From Jiangella gansuensis DSM 44835 (GTDB lineage: Bacteria; Actinomycetota; Actinomycetes; Jiangellales; Jiangellaceae): a stretch of 64,000 bases of DNA. Where the stretch lies: the NCBI RefSeq assembly GCF_000515395.1, contig NZ_KI911782.1, forward strand, positions 597,090-661,089, in the 5' to 3' direction. Below are positions 19,375 to 27,134 of the stretch, in pieces. The notes beneath the pieces were generated by a model. The model did not search any database and was not told the DNA's origin. It worked only from the letters and a program-made list of their open reading frames with translations. How positions within the stretch are numbered: the first letter of the stretch is position 1; each line of letters begins with the position of its first letter. A program made the translations under genes and the position numbers.

Positions 19375-20652
19375 ATGGCGACCCTGCTGATGGTCGAGAG
19401 CTGGATGCAGTCGACCGGGCTGGCGCTGCCGCCGCTGATCCGGGAGCTGGGTCACCGGTACGTCCTGTTCACGCGTGATCCGGCGCTGTATCCGCCGGCC
19501 GCGGCCGGCCAGCCGCACCCCGTGGTCCGCGACGCCGACGAGGTCGTCGTGGTCGACACCAACGACCGCGCCGCGATGACCGGCGCCGTCATCGACCTGG
19601 TATGCCGGCGGCGCATCGACGGCGTCCTCACCACCTGCGACTACTATCTCGAGGCCGTCGCCGACCTGAGCCGGGTGCTCGGGCTGCCCGGGGCTCCGCC
19701 GGAGGCGATGCGGCGCGCCACGCGCAAGGACCAGGTCCGTGCGGCGCTGCACCGGGCCGGGCTGCCGGGACCCCGGTTCGCCGTCGCCGGCAGCTGGGAG
19801 GATGCCCGTGCGGCCGCGACCGAACTCGGGTTCCCGCTGATCGCGAAGCCGGTCGATCTCAACTCCGGCACGTCGGTGCTGCTGGTCGAGGACGAAGCCG
19901 GGCTCAAAGACGCGTTCTGGGACGTCGCCGGAGTCGAGCGGAACACCCGCGACCAGCCACTCGCGCGGGTGCTGCTGCTGGAAGAGCTGCTCACGGGCCC
20001 GGAGGTCAGCGTCGAAGCGGTCACCCACCGCGGTGAGACCACGATCGTCGGCATCACCGCCAAGGGCGTGACCGGCCCGCCGTCGTTCGTCGAGACCGGG
20101 CACGTGTTCCCCGCGCCGCTGCCGGCCATCCAGGCCGCCGCGGTGACCGAGCACGTCCGGGCCGCGCTGGCCGCCATCGGCTACACACACGGGCTCAGCC
20201 ACACGGAGCTGAAGCTCACCGCCGCCGGTCCGCGCGTCGTCGAGATCAACCCGCGGCAGGCCGGCGGCTACATCTTCGACCTCGTGCACTTGGTCACCGG
20301 GACGCATCCGCTGTCGCTGCTGGTGGACCTCGCGCTGGGCACGGACCCGCGGATCGGTCCGCCGCCGGCGGACGCCCCGGGCACCGCTGCGGTCTCGTTC
20401 GCGTTGTCGCCGGTCGACGGGACGGTCACCGGGGTGACCGGCACGGACGCGCTGCACGCCGACCCGGCCGTGCGACGCTGGGCACTGGACGTCCCCGGTA
20501 CCGTCCAGCGACCACGCGACAACAACGCCCGCATCGGTCACGTCCTGGCGGTCGACGACGGCGTCGCCGCCGGTGCCCGGGCCACGGCCGCCGTCCAGTC
20601 GCTGCGGCTGCGGCTCGCCGACGGTACCGAGGTGACGCCCCTGGCCGGCTGA
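19375..20652 (+). CDS. ATP-grasp amino-acid ligase partner of the NAS-like enzyme
   Basis: A protein of 425 residues with the ATP-grasp fold: the lid/ATP segment FPLIAKPVDLNSGTSVLLV, LLLEELLTGPEVSVEAV, and the metal-binding VVEINPRQAGG. It resembles the BacD/carnosine-synthase/PurK-like group that makes acyl-phosphates and couples them to amines. GGGAGG lies 4 bases before the ATG, and the gap to the NAS-like stop is one base, so the two are surely co-translated. The likely job is to join an amino acid or other carboxylate to the NAS-like product (inference). It faces the DUF998 gene, with 19 bp between stop codons. Confidence 0.85.
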   Translation: MATLLMVESWMQSTGLALPPLIRELGHRYVLFTRDPALYPPAAAGQPHPVVRDADEVVVVDTNDRAAMTGAVIDLVCRRRIDGVLTTCDYYLEAVADLSRVLGLPGAPPEAMRRATRKDQVRAALHRAGLPGPRFAVAGSWEDARAAATELGFPLIAKPVDLNSGTSVLLVEDEAGLKDAFWDVAGVERNTRDQPLARVLLLEELLTGPEVSVEAVTHRGETTIVGITAKGVTGPPSFVETGHVFPAPLPAIQAAAVTEHVRAALAAIGYTHGLSHTELKLTAAGPRVVEINPRQAGGYIFDLVHLVTGTHPLSLLVDLALGTDPRIGPPPADAPGTAAVSFALSPVDGTVTGVTGTDALHADPAVRRWALDVPGTVQRPRDNNARIGHVLAVDDGVAAGARATAAVQSLRLRLADGTEVTPLAG

Positions 20653-20671
20653 TCACGCCGCGGGCCGAGGC

Positions 20672-21253
20672 TCACGCCGTCGCGAACAGCACAGCCAGCC
20701 AGGCGCAGCCGGTGACGAGGAAGAGCCGCTGCCAGCCACCGGTCCGCGGCGCGTCGCGTTCCCAGGCGGTGCTGAACGCACCGGCCAGGAGCGCGCACGC
20801 GACGGCCGTCGCCGCCGAGTACACGCGCAGCCAGCTGTCCAGTCCGCCCAACGCAGCGACCACCGCCACGACAGGGAAGCCCAGGAAGACGACGGCGCCG
20901 GCGTGATCGTGCAGCTGGTGCCGCCGGGAGTACGACGACGGCGTCGTCGCGGGCGTGCCGGGCGGATAGGCCCGCATGGGGTCCATCGGCCAGACGCCGG
21001 ATGCGACCAGGGCCAGGCCGAGCATGCCGAGCGCCAGCGCGACCCAGCGGTGGTCCGGCCACAGCCCGGCTGCGCCGACCACGACGCCGGCACCGCAGAG
21101 CAGGAAGTTCGCGGTCTGCAGCCAGCCACGCGAGCCGAGCGCGAGCGCGCTCACCGGGTGGTACATCGGCCGGTACCCGGGCCGCGTCGACCCGTCGAGC
21201 GTGAACACGACCACGAACGCGACCGCGGCACTCATACCGACGGCCCCGGTCAT
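20672..21253 (-). CDS. DUF998 membrane protein
   Basis: A protein of 193 residues with about six membrane helices and the DUF998 pattern (YHPVSALALGSRGWLQTANF, WPMDP). Its function is unknown. The ATG at 21253 overlaps the stop of the ABC permease (ATGA), so it is the third gene of the operon. It may be an accessory of that exporter. Confidence 0.78.
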   Translation of the reverse strand: MTGAVGMSAAVAFVVVFTLDGSTRPGYRPMYHPVSALALGSRGWLQTANFLLCGAGVVVGAAGLWPDHRWVALALGMLGLALVASGVWPMDPMRAYPPGTPATTPSSYSRRHQLHDHAGAVVFLGFPVVAVVAALGGLDSWLRVYSAATAVACALLAGAFSTAWERDAPRTGGWQRLFLVTGCAWLAVLFATA

Positions 21254-22014
21254 TCCCACCGGAACGCCACCGCCGCCACCGTCACCCCGACGACCGTGGT
21301 CACGCCCAGCGACACCAGATGTGCCGCGTCCACCGACGATCCCGCCCACGCGTCGGACAGCGCCTCGACCGAGGCACCGAACGGCAGCCACTCGCCGACC
21401 CGGGCCACCGCGTCCGGCAGGGCGTTGGTGCCGCCGAACAGCCCACCCAGCGCACCGAAGGCGAAGAAGCCGACCAGACCGATCGCGACGGCGGAGTTCG
21501 GGGTGGGGGCGAGCGCGGCGACGACCATGCCGATCGCGTACATCGCGACGATCGCGAGTGCGACGACCCCGACGGCGGCCCAGGCGTTCACCGGCGGACG
21601 GGCATCGAAGGCGAGCACCGCGATCGCGAACGCCAGCCCGATGCCGATGACCGCCTGCACCAGGCTGACGAGCATCTGTGCCACCAGCACCATCGCCGGC
21701 GACGCGGGTGTGACGGCGAGCCGGCGCAGGATGCCGGAGCGGCGGTAGTACGCCAGGAAGCTCGGCATGTTGATGATCCCGATCGACGCCATCACGATCG
21801 TGAACACCAGCGGCAGGACGTAGACGTCGAGTGCCGACCGCCCGTTCTCGACGATCTCGGAACTGGCCGCCGACGCGTTCATGACGAGGATGAGCAGCGG
21901 CAGCCCGATCGGCACGACCAGCCCGGCGGTGTCGCGGACGACCATCTTGGCCTCGCACTGGGCGAGCGTCAGCCAGGACCTCAGACCCGGCCGCACGGCG
22001 GCCACGGTACTCAT
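21250..22014 (-). CDS. ABC-2 type exporter permease
   Basis: A protein of 254 residues with about six helices. The cytoplasmic start (SWLTLAQCEAKMVVRD) and the motif FLAYYRRSGILRRLAVTPAS are typical of ABC-2 permeases. The ATG at 22014 overlaps the ATPase stop by 4 bp. The longer open frame upstream lies inside the ATPase gene. It acts with the ATPase encoded upstream, and the divergent two-component system probably senses the exported compound or the stress it relieves. Confidence 0.86.
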   Translation of the reverse strand: MSTVAAVRPGLRSWLTLAQCEAKMVVRDTAGLVVPIGLPLLILVMNASAASSEIVENGRSALDVYVLPLVFTIVMASIGIINMPSFLAYYRRSGILRRLAVTPASPAMVLVAQMLVSLVQAVIGIGLAFAIAVLAFDARPPVNAWAAVGVVALAIVAMYAIGMVVAALAPTPNSAVAIGLVGFFAFGALGGLFGGTNALPDAVARVGEWLPFGASVEALSDAWAGSSVDAAHLVSLGVTTVVGVTVAAVAFRWE

Positions 22015-22745
22015 GCTGCGTCCTCCTCCAGCTCCAGGTCCTTGCCGGTCAGGGCGACGAAAGCGTCTTCGAGGGTCTCGGTGCCGGCCTGCGCGACGAC
22101 CCCGGCGGGTGTGTCGAGGGCGATCACCCGCCCGGCGTCCAGGAGAGCGACCCGATCGCACAGCCGCTCCACCTCGTCCATCGCGTGACTCACGAGCAGC
22201 ACCGTCTCGTCGTGCAGGTTCTCGATGGCCGACCACATGCGCCGCCGCGCCCGCGGGTCCAGGCCGGTCGTGAGCTCGTCCAGGATCACCACCCGGGGCC
22301 GTCCGACCAGTGCGAGGGCGATCGACAGGCGCTGCTGCTGGCCGCCGGAGAGCTTCTCGAACCGGATGCGCCGCTGCTCTCGCAGGTCGACCAGGTCGAG
22401 CAGCTCGTCGGCCGGGCGGGGGTCCGGGTAGAAGGTGCGGTAGAGGCCGACGAGCTCGGCCACGGTCAGCGCGCCGTGCAGGTAGGCCTGCTGCAACTGC
22501 ACTCCGAGCACCTGGCTCAACGCGGCCCGGTCGCGGCGCGGGTCGAGGCCGAGCACCGAGATCCTGCCGCGGTCCGGGGCGCGCAGCCCGGCGATCATCT
22601 CGACCGTCGTGGTCTTGCCGGCTCCGTTGGCCCCGAGGATGCCCAGGACCTCGCCGGGTTCCACCCGCAGGCTGATGTCGTCGACGGCGGTCTTGTCGCC
22701 GTAGCGCTTGTGGACGTGTTCGACGAGAACGGCAGGTTCGTTCAT
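22011..22745 (-). CDS. ABC exporter ATP-binding protein
   Basis: A protein of 244 residues. Walker A is GANGAGKT, the signature is LSGGQQQRLSIAL, and Walker B is VVILDELTTGLDP, with Leu in place of the usual Pro after Asp-Glu. First gene of a three-gene operon (ATPase, permease, DUF998) with ATGA overlaps at both joints. It is divergent from a histidine kinase 111 bp away, the layout of bacitracin/linearmycin-type detox modules in which the kinase and regulator switch on the exporter. Confidence 0.89.
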   Translation of the reverse strand: MNEPAVLVEHVHKRYGDKTAVDDISLRVEPGEVLGILGANGAGKTTTVEMIAGLRAPDRGRISVLGLDPRRDRAALSQVLGVQLQQAYLHGALTVAELVGLYRTFYPDPRPADELLDLVDLREQRRIRFEKLSGGQQQRLSIALALVGRPRVVILDELTTGLDPRARRRMWSAIENLHDETVLLVSHAMDEVERLCDRVALLDAGRVIALDTPAGVVAQAGTETLEDAFVALTGKDLELEEDAA

Positions 22746-22856
22746 GTCTCGACGCTAGACATCGCGTGCCCCCGCGCGCCTGTGCCGAACGTCAGCGATC
22801 CGGTGGATGACTTTCGGCACCCCCGGGGCCGCTCAGGCGGCATCTATCGTGGTGGC

Positions 22857-23999
22857 ATGCGACGACTGGGCCCGGAGGAGTGGTCGGGCCTCACGATGCT
22901 CGTCCTCTGCGCCGGCCTCGGCATCCCGGTGATCATCGGTGCCGCCGATCCGGACGTGCCCAGGCCGCTGTGGGTGGGCCTGTTCCTCCTGACCTTCTCC
23001 GCGATCCTCGTGACCTTCAGCCTGGAGGAGTGGCCGGCCGCGAAACGTGCCTCCTACGGAGCTGTGGTGGTGCTGGGGTGGGTGGTCGTGCTCACCGTGC
23101 CGAACTCCGGCATGCTGCCCGTGCTGCTGGTCGTCGTCGCCGCGGCCGGCACCGAGGTCGTCCGGCTCTCCGCCAACCTGGTGGTGGTCGCGCTCAACAC
23201 CGTCGTCATCACCCTGTCCCTGTGGCGCGGAGACGAGGAGGCGATGGGCCTGCTCTTCGGGGCGTCCTTCTACGCCCTGATCCAGGTCGCGTCGGTGCTC
23301 AGCGTGGTCACGATCCGGCGCGAGCAGCAGCTGCGTCGTGAGCTGGCCGAGACCCATGTCGAGCTGCAGGCCGCGAGCGTGCTCCTGCAGGACGCCGCCC
23401 GAACCGCGGAACGGCTGCGCATCTCCCGCGACCTGCACGACCTGATCGGTCACCAGCTCACCGTTCTGACGCTGGAGCTGGAGGCGGCCCGGCACCGGCC
23501 GGGCGAGGCGGCGCACGAGCACGTCGACCGTGCCAACCGAGTGGCTCGCGATCTCCTCGCCGACGTGCGCTCCACGGTGGGCGAGCTGCGTACCGCGCCG
23601 TCCACCGAGCTCGGCGAGGCCCTGCGCAGCGTCGGCCGCGACGTGCCGGGACTGGACGTGGGGGTCGAGATCGGCGCGGACGTCGAGGTCGACGAGGAGC
23701 AGACCGGAGTGCTGGTCCGGGCGATGCAGGAGATCGTCACGAACACGCTGCGACACGCGGGCGCGCGCGAGCTGTGGGTCGACATCGTCCGTGACGGCGA
23801 CGCGATCCGGCTGACGGCCGCCGACGACGGCCAGGGCGCACCCGCCGTCGTCGCCGGCAACGGGCTGCGCGGCATGACGGAGCGGTTCGCCGCGCTCGGC
23901 GGCGACGTCGACTACGACGGCCGGAACGGGTTCCGCGTGACCGCCCGGATGCCCGCCCGAACAGCCGCCCGGATGGCCGGCGGGGTGGCGCCCCGATGA
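22857..23999 (+). CDS. Two-component sensor histidine kinase, HisKA_3 (NarL-type partner)
   Basis: A protein of 380 residues with four or five membrane helices in the first 155 and almost no extracellular domain. A coiled linker precedes HisKA_3 with the phospho-acceptor His 194 (ISRDLHDLIGHQ) and a C-terminal HATPase_c (EIVTNTLRHAGA, GNGLRGM). Intramembrane sensing of this kind often detects cell-envelope-active compounds. The ATG at 22857 is the first in-frame methionine that does not invade the divergent ATPase gene. It overlaps the regulator gene by 4 bp. Confidence 0.87.
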   Translation: MRRLGPEEWSGLTMLVLCAGLGIPVIIGAADPDVPRPLWVGLFLLTFSAILVTFSLEEWPAAKRASYGAVVVLGWVVVLTVPNSGMLPVLLVVVAAAGTEVVRLSANLVVVALNTVVITLSLWRGDEEAMGLLFGASFYALIQVASVLSVVTIRREQQLRRELAETHVELQAASVLLQDAARTAERLRISRDLHDLIGHQLTVLTLELEAARHRPGEAAHEHVDRANRVARDLLADVRSTVGELRTAPSTELGEALRSVGRDVPGLDVGVEIGADVEVDEEQTGVLVRAMQEIVTNTLRHAGARELWVDIVRDGDAIRLTAADDGQGAPAVVAGNGLRGMTERFAALGGDVDYDGRNGFRVTARMPARTAARMAGGVAPR

Positions 24000-24640
24000 C
24001 CCGCGTCGCCGTGGTCGACGACCAGACCCTCGTCCGGCAGGGCATCCGCAGCCTGCTCGACGTCGCCGGCATCGAGGTCGTCGGTGAGGCCGACGACGGA
24101 GGCGCCGCCCTCGACATCATCGACGAGACCGAGCCCGACGTCGTGCTGCTCGACCTGCGAATGCCCCGGCACGACGGCATCTGGACGCTGGAACAGCTGC
24201 GCGAGCGCGGCGCCGATGTCCCGGTCCTGGTTCTGACCACCTTCGACGACGACACGCTCGTGCTCGACGCCCTGCGTGCCGGCGCCCGCGGCTACCTGCT
24301 CAAGGACGTGACGCTGGAGCAGCTCACCCGCGCCGTCGAGGCCCTCGCCGCGGGCGGCACGCTCATCGCACCGTCCATCACCGACCGGCTGCTGCGCGCC
24401 ATCCGCTCCGGCCCGTCACCGGTGGGCGTCGACGCCCCACCGGTGCAGGACCTCACCGAGCGGGAGCTCGAGGTGTTGCGGCTGGTTGCGGAGGGCTACA
24501 GCAACCGCGAGATCGCCGGCGCGCTGTTCCTCGCGGAGGGGACGGTCAAGAACCACGTCTCGACCATCCTGCTCAAGCTGGGCGCCCGCGACCGCACCAA
24601 CGCCGTGCTTCGCGCCCTGCACGAGGGCATCCTGCGCTGA
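23996..24640 (+). CDS. Two-component response regulator, NarL/LuxR family
   Basis: A protein of 214 residues. The receiver domain has acidic pocket residues VVDD, phospho-acceptor Asp 53 (VVLLDLRMP), Thr in VLTTF and Lys in LLKD. A C-terminal LuxR helix-turn-helix follows (LTERELEVLRLVAEGYSNREIA). Its ATG overlaps the kinase TGA (ATGA). The probable target is the divergent ABC exporter promoter. Its stop lies in the 12-bp palindrome CTGACCGGTCAG, which also contains the stop of the convergent gene. Confidence 0.92.
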   Translation: MTRVAVVDDQTLVRQGIRSLLDVAGIEVVGEADDGGAALDIIDETEPDVVLLDLRMPRHDGIWTLEQLRERGADVPVLVLTTFDDDTLVLDALRAGARGYLLKDVTLEQLTRAVEALAAGGTLIAPSITDRLLRAIRSGPSPVGVDAPPVQDLTERELEVLRLVAEGYSNREIAGALFLAEGTVKNHVSTILLKLGARDRTNAVLRALHEGILR

Positions 24641-24644
24641 CCGG

Positions 24645-25490
24645 TCAGGACATGGTGAACAGCCCGATGGCGTCGTAGGCGATCCAGGAGCCGTCGTCCT
24701 TGGTCAGCGTCAGCACGTTCTCGCCGGCCAGCAGTAGTCCCGGCGGCAGCTGCCGCTCGACGTACGACGGGCGCAGCGGCGAGCCGGGCAGGGTGCTGTC
24801 GCCGACGGTGGAGCCGCGGGTCGCACCGCCCTCGAAGACCAGCCGATCGACCGTCGTGCCGTTGATGTCGAGCACCGCCGAACCGGGGATCGACGCGTGG
24901 CTGTCGATCAGCCACAGCGCCAGCCAGACCTCGCCGGCAGGGACGGCGTCCAGGTCGACGCGCAGCCGGAAGGTGTGGGTGCGCCGGCCGGCCCAGCCGT
25001 CGGCGGGTCCCGGATGCAGGTAGCTCCAGCCGGTCCCGGCGTCGTCCGTGCCGTGGCGGAAGTCGATGCCGTTCGGGAACGTTGCCGGGTACTGGCTGTA
25101 GCCGCCGGGGGAGAGCGCGAACTCCAGCCCCTTGCCGTCGTACTCGCCGACCACGGCCAACGGAGTGCCGCTGGCCGTCACCGACTCCTGGCTGCTGGCG
25201 GTCAGCGGCTGCGACGGCTTACTGCGCGAGCCGGCGGCGTCGACGGCGACGACGCGGTACGTCCAGGTCGCGCCGTCGCCACCGAGCCCGCGGTGCACGA
25301 ACCGCGGGTACACGGTCTTCGTCAGGAGGTTGGCCGGCTCCACCGCGACATCGCCGGTGCCGGGTGTCCCGTAGACCGCGTAGTGGTCGACGACGACGGC
25401 CCACGGCAGCGGTGTCCAGTCCACGATGATCCGGCCCAGTTCGCCCTGCCCGCGCAGCCCGGTCACCGCCGGGACGTGCCGCCCGCTCAT
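24645..25490 (-). CDS. Fibronectin-III plus rhamnogalacturonan-lyase-type CBM protein
   Basis: A protein of 281 residues. An FnIII-like domain (about residues 1-95, GRIIVDWTPLPWAVVVDHYAVY) is followed by a domain resembling the C-terminal jelly-roll domain of family-4 polysaccharide lyases (YSQYPATFPNGIDFRHGTDD, LRVDLDAVPAGEVWLALWLI, AGENVLTLT). No catalytic lyase domain is present. No signal peptide is visible from the chosen ATG, which overlaps the phoD stop (ATGA). It may ride on its partner or be a non-catalytic carbohydrate-binding accessory. The pairing with a PhoD-type phosphatase is unusual. Confidence 0.65.
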   Translation of the reverse strand: MSGRHVPAVTGLRGQGELGRIIVDWTPLPWAVVVDHYAVYGTPGTGDVAVEPANLLTKTVYPRFVHRGLGGDGATWTYRVVAVDAAGSRSKPSQPLTASSQESVTASGTPLAVVGEYDGKGLEFALSPGGYSQYPATFPNGIDFRHGTDDAGTGWSYLHPGPADGWAGRRTHTFRLRVDLDAVPAGEVWLALWLIDSHASIPGSAVLDINGTTVDRLVFEGGATRGSTVGDSTLPGSPLRPSYVERQLPPGLLLAGENVLTLTKDDGSWIAYDAIGLFTMS

Positions 25491-27037
25491 GAGACCTGCT
25501 CCAGACCCGGCGCGCCGGCCGGCGTGAAGAACGTCGCCACGGTCTCCAGCGGCGCGTCCGCGTCCGCCTCGATCCACGGCACGATCTTGAACTGTGACGT
25601 CATCCCGTCCGGGGTCAGCGTGACGTGGACGTAGCCGCGCCGGCCGTCGTAGAGCCTCACGTACGGGTGCTGCACCCAGTCCGGCGTGTAGGAGTCGGTG
25701 GGGGCGCCGTCGCCGTCGGACGCGACCGACGTGCAGATCAGCTCGACGCCGACGGTGGGGGAGGACGGGTCGGCGAAGTCGGCCTTGAGCTCGGCGGCCA
25801 CGTGCTTGTGGATGTCGCCGGTGAGGACGACCGGATTGCTGCTCCGCCGCATCGCGGCGATCAGGCGCGCGCGGTTGGCCGGGTAGCCGTCCCACTGGTC
25901 GGTGCGGTTCTCGGTGATCGCCGTGACGGTGACCCCGTTGGCGACGACGTTCCAGGTGGCAGGCGAGCTGGTGAGGCCGTCGTACAGCCACTGCTCCTGC
26001 TCGGGCCCCAGCAGGGTGCGTTCCTCGGCGTACTGGTCGGCGACGTCGACCGGTGGCTCGTCGCGGTACTGCCGCGTGTCGAGCACGTGGAAGCGGGCCA
26101 GGGCGCCGGCGTCGAAACGGCGGTACACCGTGCTGTCCGGGCCCTCCGGCAGCACCGACAGCGACACCGGCAGGTTCTCGTAGAAGGCGCGGTACGCCAC
26201 CGCGCGCAGGTGCACGAAGTGCTCCGGGCTGACGCCGTAGCGGGACCCGTCGGCGCCGTAGTTGTTCTGCACCTCGTGGTCGTCCCAGGTGACGATCCAC
26301 GGCGCCTTGGCGTGCACCGCCTGCAGGTACGGGTCGGTCTTGAACAGCGCGTAGCGCAGCCGGTACTGCTCCAGCGTCTGGATCTCGACCCCGTGCTCCG
26401 GCGGCACCGATGCGCCCACGCGCCACAGGTTCGAGGCGGTGATGGCGTACTCGTAGATGTAGTCGCCGAGGAAGAAGACCGCGTCCAGCTCCTCCGCGGC
26501 CAGATGCCGATAGGCCGTGAAGTGACCGTGGTACCACGCCTGGCAGGACGCGGTGGCGAACCGGAAGGCCGTGGCCCGCTGATCCGACGACGGCAGCGTC
26601 TTCGTCCGGCCGACCGGGCTGACCTGGCGGCCGACGTGGAACCGGTAGAAGTACTCCCGGCCCGGTTCCAGCCCGTCGACCTGCGGATGTACGGCATGTG
26701 CGAGTTCCGGCGAGGCCACTGCGGCGCCCCGCCGGACGACCTTGCGGAAGCTCTCGTCGGTGGCGACCTCGTAGCGCACCGGCACCGGGCGGGCCGGCAT
26801 GCCGCCGTGGCCGTCCGGGGCGAGAGGCTGCGGCGCCAGCCGGGTCCACAGCACGACGCCGTCCTGGCTCGGGTCGCCCGATGCGACCCCCAGGCCGAAG
26901 ACACCGTCCGGCAGCGGGCCGGGATCGTCGGCGGCCATGGCCTCCGGCGCGGAGATGCCCAGCGCGAGAGCTGCCGAGCTGACCCCGCTGAGCTGGAGGA
27001 ACGTCCGTCTGCTGAGTCGTGGCTCGGTCACAGGCAC
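25487..27037 (-). CDS. phoD: PhoD-type alkaline phosphatase/phosphodiesterase, Tat-exported
   Basis: A protein of about 516 residues. A twin-arginine signal (RLSRRTFLQLSG, hydrophobic core, then APEAMA) is followed by the PhoD N-terminal beta domain and the metallophosphatase domain, with FFLGDYIYEYA, VTWDDHEVQNNYG and VLTGDIHKH as metal ligands. PhoD uses Ca and Fe to release phosphate from mono- and diesters outside the cell. The start is one of two GTGs (27037 or 27031); an ATG at 27100 would give an overlong leader. Co-transcribed with the FnIII/CBM gene. It fits the phosphate theme of the window (GDPD, DUF47-Pit). The symbol denotes the family. Confidence 0.87.
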   Translation of the reverse strand: MPVTEPRLSRRTFLQLSGVSSAALALGISAPEAMAADDPGPLPDGVFGLGVASGDPSQDGVVLWTRLAPQPLAPDGHGGMPARPVPVRYEVATDESFRKVVRRGAAVASPELAHAVHPQVDGLEPGREYFYRFHVGRQVSPVGRTKTLPSSDQRATAFRFATASCQAWYHGHFTAYRHLAAEELDAVFFLGDYIYEYAITASNLWRVGASVPPEHGVEIQTLEQYRLRYALFKTDPYLQAVHAKAPWIVTWDDHEVQNNYGADGSRYGVSPEHFVHLRAVAYRAFYENLPVSLSVLPEGPDSTVYRRFDAGALARFHVLDTRQYRDEPPVDVADQYAEERTLLGPEQEQWLYDGLTSSPATWNVVANGVTVTAITENRTDQWDGYPANRARLIAAMRRSSNPVVLTGDIHKHVAAELKADFADPSSPTVGVELICTSVASDGDGAPTDSYTPDWVQHPYVRLYDGRRGYVHVTLTPDGMTSQFKIVPWIEADADAPLETVATFFTPAGAPGLEQVS

Positions 27038-27134
27038 GACACTTACCGACCGAGATGGACGAAAGTTGACATGCCGGTAAAGCGTAGACCAGTGGTCCAT
27101 GTCGAGCGGTGACGTTCCAGGCTTCCGGGAACGA

